Assembly (NCBI RefSeq): GCF_964340395.1
Contig: NC_135551.1
Coordinates: 21,496,003 to 21,560,002 of the forward strand
DNA length: 64,000 nucleotides
Direction of reading: 5' to 3'
Source: Glandiceps talaboti
Lineage: Eukaryota > Hemichordata > Enteropneusta > Spengelidae
Part shown: positions 13,201 through 49,642 of the stretch, piece by piece
Layout of the letters: every line of letters begins with the position of its first letter
How positions within the stretch are numbered: the first letter of the stretch is position 1
The notes under the pieces: model-generated
The model's input: the letters and a program-made list of their open reading frames with translations, nothing else
Told to the model about the DNA's origin: nothing
The model's database searches: none
Position numbers and translations under genes: made by a program

Positions 13201-13679
13201 AATTCAACTTTGACTATACATCTTTCATTTTACAACAATTGTCATGCAAGAGAGAGAAGGAGTGAAGGGAACAAGGGAGGGAGTATGGGGAAAAGAGAGA
13301 AAGAAAGCGAGAGATACAGACACACACACACACAGAAATGGAGGGAGAAAAACAAAAGATGAGATAAAGAGAAGTGACACAAACAGACAAACAGACTGAC
13401 AGTTAACTACTCATGAATTATGTGCATGTCATCTTTATTGCTGTTGAGAGACCAACAATGACTATATGATGTAAGTGTATAAGTTTAATACTAAAAATAA
13501 CATTTTAATTTACTAGTAGTACCAGTATAGGTAGTAACCATGAGCAGACTTACCGGTACTTCAAATTCCTTACGCGCTTTACCCACTCTGTGACCAAGAT
13601 AGCCTACCATGAAGGAACTGGCTACAGCAGTTAGTAAAACATAACCAAATTCATCAGGTAATTTTGACATGACCACCAT
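4169..13679 (-). CDS. MGST3: Microsomal glutathione S-transferase 3 (MAPEG family), five coding exons
   Basis: Integral membrane enzyme of the MAPEG family. Family members use glutathione for conjugation and lipid-hydroperoxide reduction at the endoplasmic reticulum or mitochondrial outer membrane. Coding exons on the minus strand are 13679-13554, 8943-8879, 6255-6198, 5458-5386 and 4269-4169. They total 423 nt, 140 aa plus TAA, with every junction in phase. The order matches vertebrate MGST3: an N-terminal segment starting [18 protein letters not shown], a YPTMYS loop, the MAPEG block [18 protein letters not shown], then a [13 protein letters not shown] loop and a last membrane segment ending HQLDWV. 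It ends right after WV, so it lacks the short Gly/Cys tail of vertebrate MGST3 (about 152 aa). In the RxxYA block the tyrosine is replaced by Phe (RCSFARGYY). The gene is head-to-head with SON. Family identity is secure; enzymatic activity is inferred. Confidence 0.93.
4990..5350. repeat. Intronic repeat copy A (pair with 6770-7117)
   Basis: About 340 bp in MGST3 intron 4 that aligns by eye, in the same orientation, with 6770-7117. Shared phrases include 'cattataacttcca', 'ggcactcactgttgtttt' and 'accagtgttt'. Identity looks like about 70-75%, so this is an old duplication or two copies of an old interspersed element. Confidence 0.7.
5386..5458 (-). CDS. MGST3: MGST3 coding exon 4
   Basis: 73 nt encoding [20 protein letters not shown] and then YYSG plus one base. 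This is the family's GRxxYAxGYY region, but with Phe at the Tyr position. The acceptor AG is at 5460-5459 and the donor GTATG at 5385-5381. Confidence 0.9.
5550..5786. repeat. 59-bp tandem repeat, 4 copies
   Basis: The unit starts 'agtctgtaagatatgacatt' at 5550, 5609, 5668 and 5727. It lies in MGST3 intron 3. The unit start resembles the terminal sequence of the inverted-repeat element at 18830-19010. Confidence 0.93.
5988..6006. promoter_or_regulatory. Pair of POU octamer motifs
   Basis: Two exact ATGCAAAT octamers (5988-5995 and 5999-6006) separated by 'gac', in the MGST3 intron between exons 3 and 4. Octamers are POU-factor sites in animals; function here is not shown. Confidence 0.35.
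6198..6255 (-). CDS. MGST3: MGST3 coding exon 3
   Basis: 58 nt encoding (T)[19 protein letters not shown], the second membrane helix. The acceptor is TTTCAG (AG at 6257-6256) and the donor GTGAGTA at 6197-6191. Completes the split Thr codon from exon 2 and ends in phase 0. Confidence 0.9.
6770..7117. repeat. Intronic repeat copy B
   Basis: Second copy of the segment at 4990-5350, same orientation, in MGST3 intron 2, on the 5' side of exon 3. Confidence 0.7.
8879..8943 (-). CDS. MGST3: MGST3 coding exon 2
   Basis: 65 nt encoding [21 protein letters not shown] plus two bases of the next codon, too short to show as an open frame on its own. The acceptor AG is at 8945-8944 and the donor GTAAGT at 8878-8873. 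It carries the conserved MAPEG Asn-Cys and Arg-x-His-x-Asn signature. Confidence 0.9.
9378..11478. mobile_element. Possible transposon remnant bounded by ~28-bp inverted repeats
   Basis: The left end reads gccatattggattctaaat at about 9380. Its reverse complement (attttagaatccaatatggc) lies at about 11444-11464, followed by a direct repeat of aatccaatatggctgccg. The 2.1-kb interior has two G-rich 70-bp repeats (9465-9580) and a diverged duplication (10200-10440). It encodes no recognisable transposase. Confidence 0.35.
9465..9590. repeat. Two-copy ~70-bp repeat with poly-G tracts
   Basis: A G run, then 'atatg(g/t)g..tttgaaacat(t/g)tagttcacttc(c/t)gac', occurs twice. Each copy starts with an uninterrupted run of at least 12 G. 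Confidence 0.8.
11985..12140. repeat. Two-copy ~95-bp direct repeat
   Basis: 'ctccctgaagtagtaaat' followed by 'taggaagaga' and 'aa(t)taaaga' is present at about 12001 and 12090, in MGST3 intron 1. Confidence 0.75.
12223..12305. mobile_element. Small hairpin element with imperfect 8-bp flanking repeats
   Basis: Inverted arms begin GAAAATAC (12223) and end GTATTTTC (12305), with further partial pairing (..CCCTAA../..TTAGGT.., GTCAC/GTGAC). The flanks are CAGCTGAA on the left and CGGCTGAA on the right, resembling a target-site duplication with one mismatch. Confidence 0.35.
13554..13679 (-). CDS. MGST3: MGST3 coding exon 1
   Basis: Encodes residues 1-42 with the first membrane segment. The ATG is at 13679-13677. 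The donor GTAAGT lies at 13553-13548, phase 0. Six nucleotides upstream of the ATG an AG (13687-13686) follows a 'tattgt' stretch, so a 5'-UTR intron is likely and the true first exon lies further right. Confidence 0.92.
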
Positions 13680-16346
13680 CTTGACCTACAATATACAACA
13701 TGATGTGAGATTAGCATCACAGGAGAACAACAATATGGGGGTAAGGGGAGGTGGACAAATAAGTTATGTAAGGGGAACACATGTCCCAACAGTGTAGTCT
13801 ATATGTCAGCAGTGATGGAAGAGCAATTTTCAGTTTGCTGTGCATTGAACAAAATGAGTGTTAACGCCAACTTTATACATGCATATCTACCTACATCTGT
13901 ACATGACAGGTGCTATGCTCTCAACTGACACATCCACATATGTACTTGCATGGCAGTGTTTCTGTTTCTGAGAGACTTGATTCTCATTATTGTTGCTTCC
14001 TCCATAGACTCCATCCACCCATGGGTGGAGGGGCTATGCTTCCTCATAGCCAGGCAAACATCTGTGGTAATGTTGAGGGATGGGCAAGTATAAATTTGAT
14101 TTGGCAAAAAGACTAAGAAAACTAAACTACAAATATGGTTCAGTCATCATGATACCACCGATCAGCCTAACAGATTCTTACCTCAGGTCAATGCTAATGC
14201 AGTGAAAATCAAATTTTAAATAAAAAAAATAGGGAAACAGCAGATGGGTAAAGCTTTCTTGTTCACATTACTGCACAGTTTCTGATGTATCTTCCACTGT
14301 CTGGTTGTGAACTTTGATACTGTAATACTTTGACCTTTGATTTGCTTATTTTGAATGATAGGTATTTATGTAACCTGACCTACAAAATAAATTATTTTAT
14401 CTTCCATAGACGCAAATGAAAACAAGTAAAATGATGTACATCTTGTGTGATGCTCTGGGTGATGGGGTGGGGTGGGAAGAGTGGGGTGGGGTGTTAATTA
14501 TTAGTTTGTAATGTTATGGATTCTCAATCTCATTGGCAGAGTTGCTAGCTCATGCATTTGTATACCTGAGTTCCTGCATTACCACTGAAGTCTACTGTCT
14601 GCAGACTGGGGCTAACAAATCAAAGAAGGGAGCTGTTTAAGTTTGCCCTCACCACCAAACAATGTAAGTACCCCCCCCCCCCTCTCCCCCACCCCTCACC
14701 TGACTACTCCAATTTCCTCCTCTGTTAATACTCAAACACAGGATACTGCACAGTAGCGGCCTGGTATGTAATTTCCAAATTTGATCTGATTTTAGAATGA
14801 AGTGCATTTGAATTATTATCTATGGAGATGTCACTGTGTCTCTGATTATAGATCCCTACACTTTTTCTTTTTCTATGCTCCCCCCCCCCCCACCTCCAAA
14901 TACAGAGGTCTGCTGTGTACCTCATTTTCACTCTGAGTGGACTTGCAATCACCACCTCATATTTCATCAGCATTGTATAAATTTGTAACCATTGTAACAT
15001 GCTAGATGTTGTCTATATGAAAATACTCTTACACTTTGTTGTGTTGAAAAGTACCAAAACTAACCAAATATTAATAGGATTCAAGATAAATTCTACTATA
15101 AAATTTACCTTAAATCATAAAAATACATACTGTTTATACTCATATCACTGTGTGAAATTGAGGAGTAAATAAATGTCAATAAACAGCTAATTAACCTTAA
15201 ATTAAGGCAAGGGGAGATTATTTTCCACATCAGATCACTAGTTCTACATAGATGGATTAATTTTCATACTTCATAGTGCAATATGATTAAGAAATTCTAA
15301 AATTAATCATGTTAATAGATTGTTATGACAACCAATTTGACTTTGAGCCAAGGTCTGCATGATGGTCTCTCCAGCTAGTACCTGGAGGCTGCACTTTCAT
15401 TGTGTGTGTACACCATGGATTTAGTGGTGGATTACTACATAATGTTGGTAACTATAGGGGCACAATAAACGAAGTTTCTTCTTGCAACTTTGCCGACATA
15501 AGGTCTATTCTGCAAACTGTCTGCACCTACCTACCGTTTTGTTTTTCACACTGTGGACTGTGTCACGTACGCTTTGCCTCGTGTAAGTTAGTTTGCAAGT
15601 GTGACCTTCGACCTTGAAAATATCGATACCAAAAATAGTCTCGGATTCACATTGCGACTAGTCCAAGAATAATAAAACAAAAGAACAATGTCGATATACA
15701 TATTCCTCTCAGGAGATATTTAGAAGATCATACTCTAAAAAAACCCGGTAGATTGGTATACACTACTTATTATATACATAGTAGGAATTATTTCACAGTC
15801 ACATTTCTGAAACACTTGGATAAAACAATTCTTCATATTTTTTTGCCATACACTTTATCTGGAACATACAAAATATTGCACCTGTTATGACTACACAAAA
15901 GGTATTGCTTTATCTGAATACGTGTATATAGGAAGAGAAATTTGCACACATGAATTTATTACCCAAGTTGTCAATAACTGAATTAATGGGCTAAAATTCG
16001 TAGTTGTACCAAAATTTAATTAGCTTACCATTTTTGGTGCAATACGAAGTTTAACCCGTTAACTGAGACTGAACTTTTGCACAGATGAGCTGTCATCATA
16101 CTATTGCCAATAACTTTTGTTCGGTGTCATTCAAATGTAATTGTCATGCTTAAAATGTTCAGAGATATTGCTTTTCTAGGAAGTTATAAAAAAAAACGTT
16201 CACTCATGCAAATAATTATTGCCACGGCCCGGTCTCCGACAGTCATCTCGCAAGGGCTTCTACTACATGGAATAGTCTGGTCGAATAGATTTCGAATCTC
16301 TCTATGAATCTGAATTCAGAAAACGTTTCCATCGCCACCTTCCAAC
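13680..16346. other. Head-to-head interval between MGST3 and SON
   Basis: No coding exon is supported here. It should hold the non-coding first exon of MGST3: minus-strand donor-like sites occur near 14183-14178 (GTAAGA) and 16028-16023 (GTAAGC), but I cannot choose between them. The region has poly-C tracts (14670-14680 and 14880-14891), a palindromic element at 14003-14038 and AT-rich DNA. Transcription of both genes probably starts in the right half. Confidence 0.5.
14003..14038. repeat. Short palindromic element, copy 1 (diverged)
   Basis: CATAGACTCC...GGGGCTATG with a central ACCCATGGGT palindrome. It shares the CATAG...CTATG ends and CTCCACC-type arms with copies at 16996-17029 and 54408-54437. 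Confidence 0.6.
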
Positions 16347-16350
16347 CAAG

Positions 16351-29622
<13,272 letters not shown>

Positions 29623-31944
29623 TGATGGGAGATAATGTTACTTACAATATAGCCAAGGACTGTATTGTACGTGTATCTATGTAACACTGCAGAAGATATG
29701 GTCTCATACCCATGGACTATGTTGTATCTATGTAGTACTGCAGAAGTTATGGGTCTCATACCCATGGACTGTTGTACCAATGTACATGTAGTACTGCAGA
29801 AGATTGGACTTATACCAATGAATGGACTACTAAGGTTATGTTGTACCTATGTTGTGCCGCAGGAGATTGGACTTAAACCCATGGACTATATGTTATGTTG
29901 TAGTACCCATGTAGCACTGCAGATCATGTGCATGGACAATGTTGTTCCAATTGATGTAGAATGTAGTGCTGCTGAAGATGGGTCCTATACCTATGGACTA
30001 TGTTATACTTACATGTATACATGTACTCATGGACTATGTTATACCTATGTAGTACTGCAGAAGAACGGTCTTATACCAATGGACAATAATATGTTGTAGC
30101 ACTGCAGAAGATAGCACTTACATGTACACATGTACTCATGTACTCATGGACTATGTTATACCCATGTAGTGCTGCAGAAGAACAGTCTTATACCCATGGA
30201 CGATAATATGTTGTAGCACTGCAGAAGATAGCATGTGCATGTACACATGTACTCATGGACTATGTTGTACCTATGTAGTACTGCAGATGATGTGACTTGA
30301 ACCATGGACGATGTTAAACCTATAAAGCATTATGGATTTGCCACCTATTGCCTATTTTGTCAGCTTATCTACTGTAGATAATGTACAAAAGTAATCTTAA
30401 ATCCAGTGTCAGTATTGCTGAAGAGAGGTTGAAAAACAGCTGATCAGTGGTTGTTTATTTTGTTATAAAGAAATATCGCACACCATTAGAGAGTGTATGA
30501 GATAGGACTCAAACTTGTTGACTTGTTTAAATCACACCACAGTGAATCATGGGTCTTGTCTAACTCATGGACCATGTCGTAGTGCTAGAACCCTACAAAG
30601 AGATTGTGCTTATGAGTGGACTTTGTACTACTATGGCAGTAGTACAGAAGAGTAAACAGCTAACTATTAAGTATGGATGTAAAGTAGAGATTTATGCCTA
30701 TCATCTCTATACAGTATCTGCAGGGCTTTCATCTATTTTGAGTATTCTTTTTAAGTTTTTATCAGAGGGCTTGTGGATCTGAAGAACTTCTTTGGTGGTA
30801 GATCTGTTTGCCTGCCCCCCCCCCCCCCCCCCCCCCCACCCCCGTGTACAATGTGGGTCAGAAAGGGAGTCATCCCTCTAAAACGATTCTCTACAGGACC
30901 ATTTTGACTATAACTGTCAGGTCTGAAATGCAGTCAATGTTTTATCAAGAGGAGAGAGTACAAGTTAGAAGAGGGCGCTCTGAGCCCAGCACACAAAAGA
31001 GTTCACTGTCCTGTCAGCCACACTGTCACTCTCACTCTCGTCCGACCCAATGACTGTACTATGATCTAAGAAAACATGCCTGTAGCTACAAACTAGTTCA
31101 TTGATTCGTATCTATTAACACTGTCAGACAAAGGATTATTGTTACACATTTATCACATTGTCAATTATCAGTAGCCATCTCTACATACCTCATTAATAAA
31201 CATGGCCCTGTGTAACATAGAGGATGCCCTCACATGGCCATAAATTGCAACCATCCTGCAGTTCATTTACCAATCAGAAAGGTCCATTTAAACCTATGCC
31301 ATTTTGAAAAAAATGTGAGTTCTGATACACAAAATAGATACTCGGCTACTTAGAAGCTTCTCATGCTTTGAAATGGTTGCCTTGGCGGTGTTTAGGCAAG
31401 GTTAAAGGAGCAAAGTTCCTAACAGGTTTCTTCTGATCCAGATTTTCAAATTTTTATACTTTATTTTAGAAAGGCCATGCAATGCGGGGTTTGTAGAAAT
31501 GGCGTCTCCATGTTTCCTAAAGTAACGTACAGATAAGAGATGCAACTAAGATAAACTATCCTCACTTTGTGTTCCTCTATAAATCTAAGCCCCATATCAC
31601 TCAACCAGAGTATTCATGTGGGACATGCTACCTATGAAAAATGTAGTCAATTTTACCCCGGTAATTCTAACGTTCGATGTAATGGTTACAGATTCACGGA
31701 CAAATTCATGATGCATTGATCCCTTCTCTTTACACAACAGTAGCTGTAATTAACTTGTCACTTGCTTTAGATATTGCCATTCTGTAAGATGACTGTCTCC
31801 TGTTCCAGATTCCAAAGCAAGTCTTCTTGCCTAGTTATTTTAGTTTTTAATTGATCCATGGAGTATGTCACAGATAAATTTTACTTATGAGATTTGTGTA
31901 AAGTCCATACTGTGAAGTCAAAATCCTACATTACTTGTTATGCC

Positions 31945-32335
31945 AGATTTTCCCCATACAGGTTCAGCATTGAACAGTTCCTACCAGCACTCCTTTTTCG
32001 ATCCCTGGTCATAGAAGACAAAACACTTTTCTGTTTATCTGGGGTTCTGCATGTTCTGGTCAGCTCCGAGTAATACCTACCATCACTCCTTTTTGTGTAG
32101 AGAGAACCCTGGTTATTGAATACAAAATCCTGTCTGTTACTCAGGGTACTCCCTATTGTGGCCAGCACTGAAGAATACCTACCAGCACTCTGTTTAGGAT
32201 GGGGAGAATCCTTGTTATTGAACAGATACAAAGGCATGCCTTTTACTCAGGTTATTTTCCATTCTGGCCAATACAGAATACCTACCACAACTCCTTTTGG
32301 GATGGGGAGAACCATGGTTACTGAATACAAAGAGT
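31945..32335. repeat. ~100-bp tandem repeat, about 4 copies
   Basis: 'cctaccagcactcctttt'-like phrases at about 31979, 32077, 32178 and 32281, each followed by 'gggagaaccctggttattga'-like sequence. Diverged copies, with no conserved coding. Confidence 0.8.
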
Positions 32336-32984
32336 AACTGTTGTGACAACAATTACATTGCTAACTCATTGCCACTGAATGAAGATTTACAATAATTTGA
32401 AATAAAACTCATTTTGTCCATTGAAATATGAAGTAGGAAGTCATTAGTGGTTGGTTGAATTTAATGTGTTTCTAGTTACTGTGGTCTAAACATTTTAACT
32501 ATGATGAATAAAATCATCGTTCGACAATTTTTTTTTTGTCATCTGTGCGTAGAAGTAAGTCCTTCAGTTCATGTTTAGTTCTAGTATAACTGAATTGGGA
32601 AGGTACAATTTACAGAAAGTTACAATTTTTAAAATCTTTTTTTTTTTTATGCTTAGTACTTGTATATCATGTTTAAAATTCTATAGTAAAGGTGAAGAAA
32701 TACAATTTTTTCCATGAATTTGGTGTGTTGTGTCTTTTTTTAAAATAACTTTCTGTATAAGATATATTGATTAGAAGGAGCAAAGCGGAGTATATAATCT
32801 TTTTTTGGGGGGTTCAAAGGTGAATGCCACTCCAGGAAATGAAGGTATTTCCATGAAACGTTGGGTTCTTGAAAGTCATTTCATGATTTAACAACACATA
32901 AAATTTCACATGATTGCCAAGAAACACTAACTAAAAAGTCACATTTGCTTATTTTGAATGCAGCTGCAGAAATTAAATCAATCA

Positions 32985-33540
32985 TGTAACTTTATGTTCT
33001 GCCATGTTCTGTACATACTGGTATGTACATGGTCTAACTTTATGTTCTGCCATGTTCTGTACATACTGGTATGTACATGGTCTAACTTTATGTTCTGTAC
33101 ATACTGGTATGTACATGGTCTAACTTTATGTTCTGCCATGTTCTGTACATACTGGTATGTACATGGTCTAACTTTATGTTCTGCCATGTTCTGTACATAC
33201 TGGTATGTACATGGTCTAACTTTATGTTCTGCCATGTTCTGTACATACTAGTATGTACATGGTCTAACTTTATGTTCTGCCATGTTCTGTACATACTGGT
33301 ATGTACATGGTCTAACTTTATGTTCTGTCATGTTCTGTACATACTGGTATGTACATGGTCTAACTTTATGTTCTGCCATGTTCTGTACATACTGGTATGT
33401 ACATGGTCTAACTTTATGTTCTGCCATGTTCTGTACATACTGGTATGTACATGGTCTAACTTTATGTTCTGTACATACTGGTATGTACATGGTCTAACTT
33501 TATGTTCTGTCATGTTCTGTACATACTGGTATGTACATGT
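32985..33540. repeat. 48-bp minisatellite with an internal inverted repeat, 12 copies
   Basis: The unit 'ctaactttatgttctgccat' + 'gttctgtacatactggtatg' + 'tacatggt' is almost perfectly conserved. Two copies lack 10 bp ('gccatgttct'). Each unit contains TGTACATAC-TG-GTATGTACA, a 9-bp-arm hairpin. Because 48 is divisible by 3, long open frames appear on both strands; these are artefacts. Confidence 0.95.
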
Positions 33541-33989
33541 ATGGCTGCTGACTCCCATCAGACAATTTGTGTCCATGGCAAGGGACCTACACTGAACAGT
33601 GAATGAGTCACAAGTTTCAACTCTGTGTTTGTCAATGTGTAATGTATGGATCATGGAATGTCTGCCCGGAACCCAAGGTTATGAAAGTACTTTAAATACC
33701 TACCATTGCACACCCCATTTCAAGTATTACAGAGTAGGAAACAGTTTCTTACAAGAAAGTTAGATCTAGTCAGTAAGTCTTGATGGAGGACATTGTACAA
33801 AAGAGAGTGGTTGTATAGTGAAATCATGATTGATTTAAACCTACACAAAAAACAACTGGTGTATTATTTTCTAAATTGGACAAAAAACAATATATTGAAT
33901 TTCATTGAAAATTGTTAAAATACCAATAATTAGACATTGTACATGTTAATTAGGTGGTTGAGTGTATCCAGCAGTAGTACAGCAACAGG

Positions 33990-34130
33990 CTGAAATCATG
34001 ATGGGGGGGGGGGGGACCCTGATTTTTAGGCGCGGACCCAAAAATCAATTTGATTGCATTTATTGTACTATAATGTGCACACAAAAATTCCTCACAGGTA
34101 ATTCAGGGTAAGTCATATCTAACCACTTTT
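33990..34130. repeat. Dispersed repeat, copy 1 (pair with 42640-42815)
   Basis: 'catgatgg..gatttttaggc' + 'gcggacccaaaaatcaattt' aligns with 42650-42735 in the same orientation. Similarity extends into 'gtaagtc..atatctaac'. Likely an old interspersed element. Confidence 0.55.
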
Positions 34131-34305
34131 TTTCTCTCTTTTTTTTTGAAAGTTCAGCATGCAACATTAAACAAACAAACAAACAACAACACATCACATA
34201 TAATTTGAAATAACTTATTTATGTTGTAATTTTTCTATATTTACATCAATATCCATATTTCTAGGTTTTATGATATCACACACAATACATTTATGTAAAT
34301 ATTAC

Positions 34306-34375
34306 ATATATTGACTTATGGAGATATGAAGCAAATACATATATTAACTTGTGGAGATATGAAGCAAATACAAGA
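34306..34375. repeat. Two-copy 36-bp direct repeat
   Basis: 'acatatattgacttatggag' + 'atatgaagcaaatac' is repeated immediately with two substitutions. Confidence 0.85.
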
Positions 34376-35882
34376 TGTCTGTGGATTGGTGGAAGGCAAC
34401 AACAGCTAACAGATGCAAGCAATCTGTCGATTGGTGGTGCCTGTACTTAAGTTTTTATTTTGTATGTTTGATAAGTTGCTTCTTAGCATATGCTCAGTTT
34501 GATTGGTGAGATTCTGGTTGCCAAGTGATGTTAGCTTCAGTTTAATTGGCTGGAAGCATTGCCCAATAGGTATAACCTCAATTCTGATTGGCAAATGGGG
34601 GATATAATGTCAAGTAGAATTATACATCTGGTATTTGCTTCACCAAGATAGTATCCACAACAAAGATAACGTTTAAAGGCCCGGTTCAGATAGGATAAAA
34701 TTTATTCATGAAAAACAGTTGTCTGGCAGAGCTAAAGGGTTGGTCATAGTCTTGATGCCAACATGGTTTCTAACTAAACCACAGTCTGGTCAAAGTCCCG
34801 CAATCAGTGCAAAAAGTTGTTCATCCAATCAGTGAACCCCAACTGCTATAGTAACGTAAACAGTGTTTAGGTAGCATCCTGAGCTGACAAAGATACCATA
34901 TTTGGACATTGCATAACTGCCCCTTATAAAGACTAACTTTATGAGGGACTGTGTTATTGGTTAGAATTTTTTGATTGATTAACAAAGACATGATGTTAAT
35001 GACTGCTGTGGATGCATTTTAAATTTCATCTCATGTATCTCAGGACTTCTGGAGTAACGACTTTGACTATACTGTGAGTGGAGGTTTAAATGGTAAGATA
35101 CTGTATAGGAACTAGACTAGGTTGGTCCTGAATACTTATATATTCCCAGGTTTGACTGATAAGAGGGTACTAATGTGAGAACCTGAGATTGAATCATGGG
35201 CCTTTAAGGGGAAACCAATTACGATATTAAACCAGAACTCCATGGTTGAGTCTGTAGCCTACAGCTGTGAAGCTCAAGGTCAATAAAATTATACATGAAG
35301 TAAAATTTGTTATTGCATTATATGAATCGCTTAACATTAACAGGAATATCAATGAAATGGATAAAATTGTGTAAAATATTAAGGACAATTTACTAGCACA
35401 CATGATTTTTTTACAGATAAACATTACGGCTGTAAAACCAGTCAAAAACAATTTGAAATCCTACAATATATTTACACATAAGAGATGGCAGTATTTTTTG
35501 TAAAATATCCTAACTAAAACTATACACGTTTGTCTCCAAATTCTATGCTAAAAAAACACCCCTATTGTCGGAATATGTAAATGAATATGGTGGTTAGAAA
35601 TTGCAAGTTTTACGCCTTAACAAAGTTAAGGGACCCTTATTGTGTTTTCAGGATGATGATCTCACCAAACGGTTGATTTGATGACTAGTAACTAAGTGGA
35701 CGGATAAAATGCACCTCCCCCCCCCCCCCGCCCCATTCAGCCCTGTTGTATGACCCACGCTTTGAAATCTGTAGAGCGCCCTCTTGTGATACAAATAGAC
35801 ATAAATGACGAACTTTATACTGTAACCTTCCTCAAATCTAGTGAAAGAAAGCATGGGATAATAAGTCAAAAAAAAAATAGTT

Positions 35883-36293
35883 TGTTTCCGATAACATAAC
35901 TTAGAAAATAGGGTAGGTAGGTCAAGATGTTAATTTACTTTTATTTTTTGTAATTTTATTTTATTTTTTTAGAAACTTCAACTCTAAGATAAGATACTGT
36001 TTGGTCACAACACTTCTGTGGTTGTTTAATGAGGTGTAAGGGAAGTAAAGGAAGACCATTATATGTGAATTAGACGAATACTACGATCGATATACAGACT
36101 GTATTGTATAAAATCAACTTGCACATGGTATCTCCGGAATGGGATATTTTTTTTCAAATTCTTGACCAAGGATACTATGACAAGAAATTTTACACAGAAA
36201 CAGAAGAATTAAAATTCTCACTAGTTTTCGAATGTAAAAAAAAATATTAAGGGTCGGTGGCTTAAACTAGGGTCAGTCTAGTTATCGGAAACA
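35883..36293. mobile_element. Possible ~410-bp element with 13-bp inverted termini
   Basis: TGTTTCCGATAAC at 35883-35895 and its exact reverse complement GTTATCGGAAACA at 36281-36293, with A-rich sequence outside the left end and T-rich sequence outside the right. No coding capacity. The inverted pair is exact but short. Confidence 0.4.
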
Positions 36294-38373
36294 TACGGGT
36301 TTTTTTATTTGGCCTAACTCGAAATCTCACTTAATGTAGAAAGAATTTTTCTATGCCGATGACAAGCTGAAAGTGATCATGAAACAATAAAGTGTTGTTT
36401 TCTCCCAAGAGAGTTGTAACTCGATACAGACTCCTCCGAAGTCTCAAGTATTTTTCTCAAGTGTTTTAAAAGATAGTATATCCGAAAATTAGAATAACTT
36501 CTTCGGAGTCACATTTATCTGATTTCGAGTTAATTATCCATGCGTCCTGAACATCTCCGCTCTGATACCTAATTCAAATTTCATGATAATAGCTTTTGCG
36601 GTCACTTTAAAATTTCATAACATTACTACAAACGTCACAGTTGTTATAATTGCACAATTTGTGGAGAAATACATCACATTATAAATGATAGCCAATGAAC
36701 GTTAATATGTAGCTAGCACCTTTGACTCCGCTATTTTCATATCACGAGTTTAGAAGTTGTATATGTCTGAAACGGAGTAAGGACAAAGCGTACAAGACAG
36801 TATACGCTAAGTAGTACAGCCCATTTCAAGTTAGCATTCACTGCCTCTGTTTTGGTACAACCAGTGGGAAAGTGCACATGCTACACTTTAAGATAACAAG
36901 ATTGAATGAATACAGTTTCTTGTGACATGTTGTCTTAAATGAACTCAACCCAAATGCCACCATGCTGACATCAAATGCACTCGTCAAAACATTGGTGTCC
37001 GGGTGTCTGCCTCTAATTGCAGTACGTCATAGTAGGAAAAATGGTACCAAGAAATTGCTAGTTTCGTATTTGTTTCTACGCGGTTGTACCGAATCAACAC
37101 AATTTGTGGACGGTAACTTGAAATGGGCTGCTATTACACATCAACTGAGTTTACCTGTGTACAACCATTCAAGGTAAGCTCAATACATGATTGACAATCT
37201 ATCTACAAACACCTGGCTCTGATCTCTGTGCCAAATTATAAATGAACTGTTCATGTTCATGTTCGCGTTCAAAACCCAATATTTGGAGTCACACTTTGTA
37301 GCTCGTCCACAAGCTTCGGTTTTGCTATCTGTATTTCCGGATAACTTGCAATTGGAACCAAAAAATTATGCTTTCCGGCTCGCTATACTAGTAATTTTAC
37401 ATTCTCGTAAACCAGAGCTGTTATTTCAGATTCTTTGGCCAAACTGCGAAATGACGAATAATAACCACTTGGCGGTGCGTCTTAAAAGGTGCCGTAAAAG
37501 AGGCTGTGGTTTACGACGATGTAATATTACGTCATACTAGTAAACATGACATGGTCCCTTTTGTTTGACACACTCCCTCCCCTCGGGGCCTTGTATACTG
37601 AGTAGAAACGATGAATACAGTATTTGCCATTATACGATTATTTTATAGTTCAACACAGGTACAATTCTGACACGATCCATTGCAAAATAGTAGGACGCAT
37701 ACGACAATGGTGACACTTTTTTGACCGAACGACACAAACCGTGTCTACCAAAGTGAGGGCATTTATACGACAGGCAGACTTTGAGACACGTTTAGAAACC
37801 AATATTCGCCTACAAAGTGTCTGCTTCGCAAACTTTAAAAAAATATGTTATGTGATACGGTGTTTGTCTATGGTCTTTCACTCGAAAAAGTCGCTTTTTA
37901 ATTGAACCCCTGGGAAATTCCCTAACACACCATCTTTCTGTAACCCACTGTCTGATTACATATTAGTCACTGAGTTGTATTCACATCATTGACATAACAT
38001 GAATTCTGACATGTCATTCGTGTACCCGGCGATCCCTGCAACATACGGGTATCTACACAAAGGTTTTTCTGTTGTATGTTGACATTTTTCAGTTAATTTA
38101 AATTTTAGACCGCAATCATCAAACCAATTCTTATTCTCGAAATTACATCAAAATTTACATTTAAAAGCCACCGTGATAAAATTTACGGCGTCTTTTTTTT
38201 TTGCAATCACCATTTTGCCCAGATGTTAGGCACTCATAGTATCAGGGGTCATCGTCGGTGAACATTAGAGTGCTCTTGTATCAGCATCATACATACACGT
38301 AGTACGACACATATGTCTGCGGTGAACACTTGACTACTATTGTATTGTGACAAATACTGTACCCTATTTCAGA

Positions 38374-49642
<11,269 letters not shown>

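Larger units (their letters stand above)
30331..38373. other. Convergent intergenic region between SON and the K2P channel
   Basis: No coding gene is supported. Candidate SON poly(A) signals AATAAA occur at 31195-31200, 32401-32406 and 32507-32512; I cannot choose among them. The region contains a 23-C tract (30815-30837), two tandem arrays, a dispersed repeat (33990-34130) and a short-TIR element (35883-36293). Open frames at 36962-37177 and 37253-37540 have no family resemblance. Confidence 0.6.

Noticed and set aside
29665-30099. 144-aa open frame downstream of SON
   Set aside because: It lies within the SON-derived tandem array and reads different phases of the degenerate unit; no splice site or conserved domain supports a separate gene.
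32958-33654. Long open frames on both strands encoding repeated peptides
   Set aside because: They result only from a 48-bp (16-codon) tandem unit, with no family resemblance and no independent evidence of coding.
36962-37540. Two plus-strand open frames of 71 and 95 codons
   Set aside because: No recognisable family and no signal peptide or repeated dibasic pattern strong enough to call a neuropeptide precursor.
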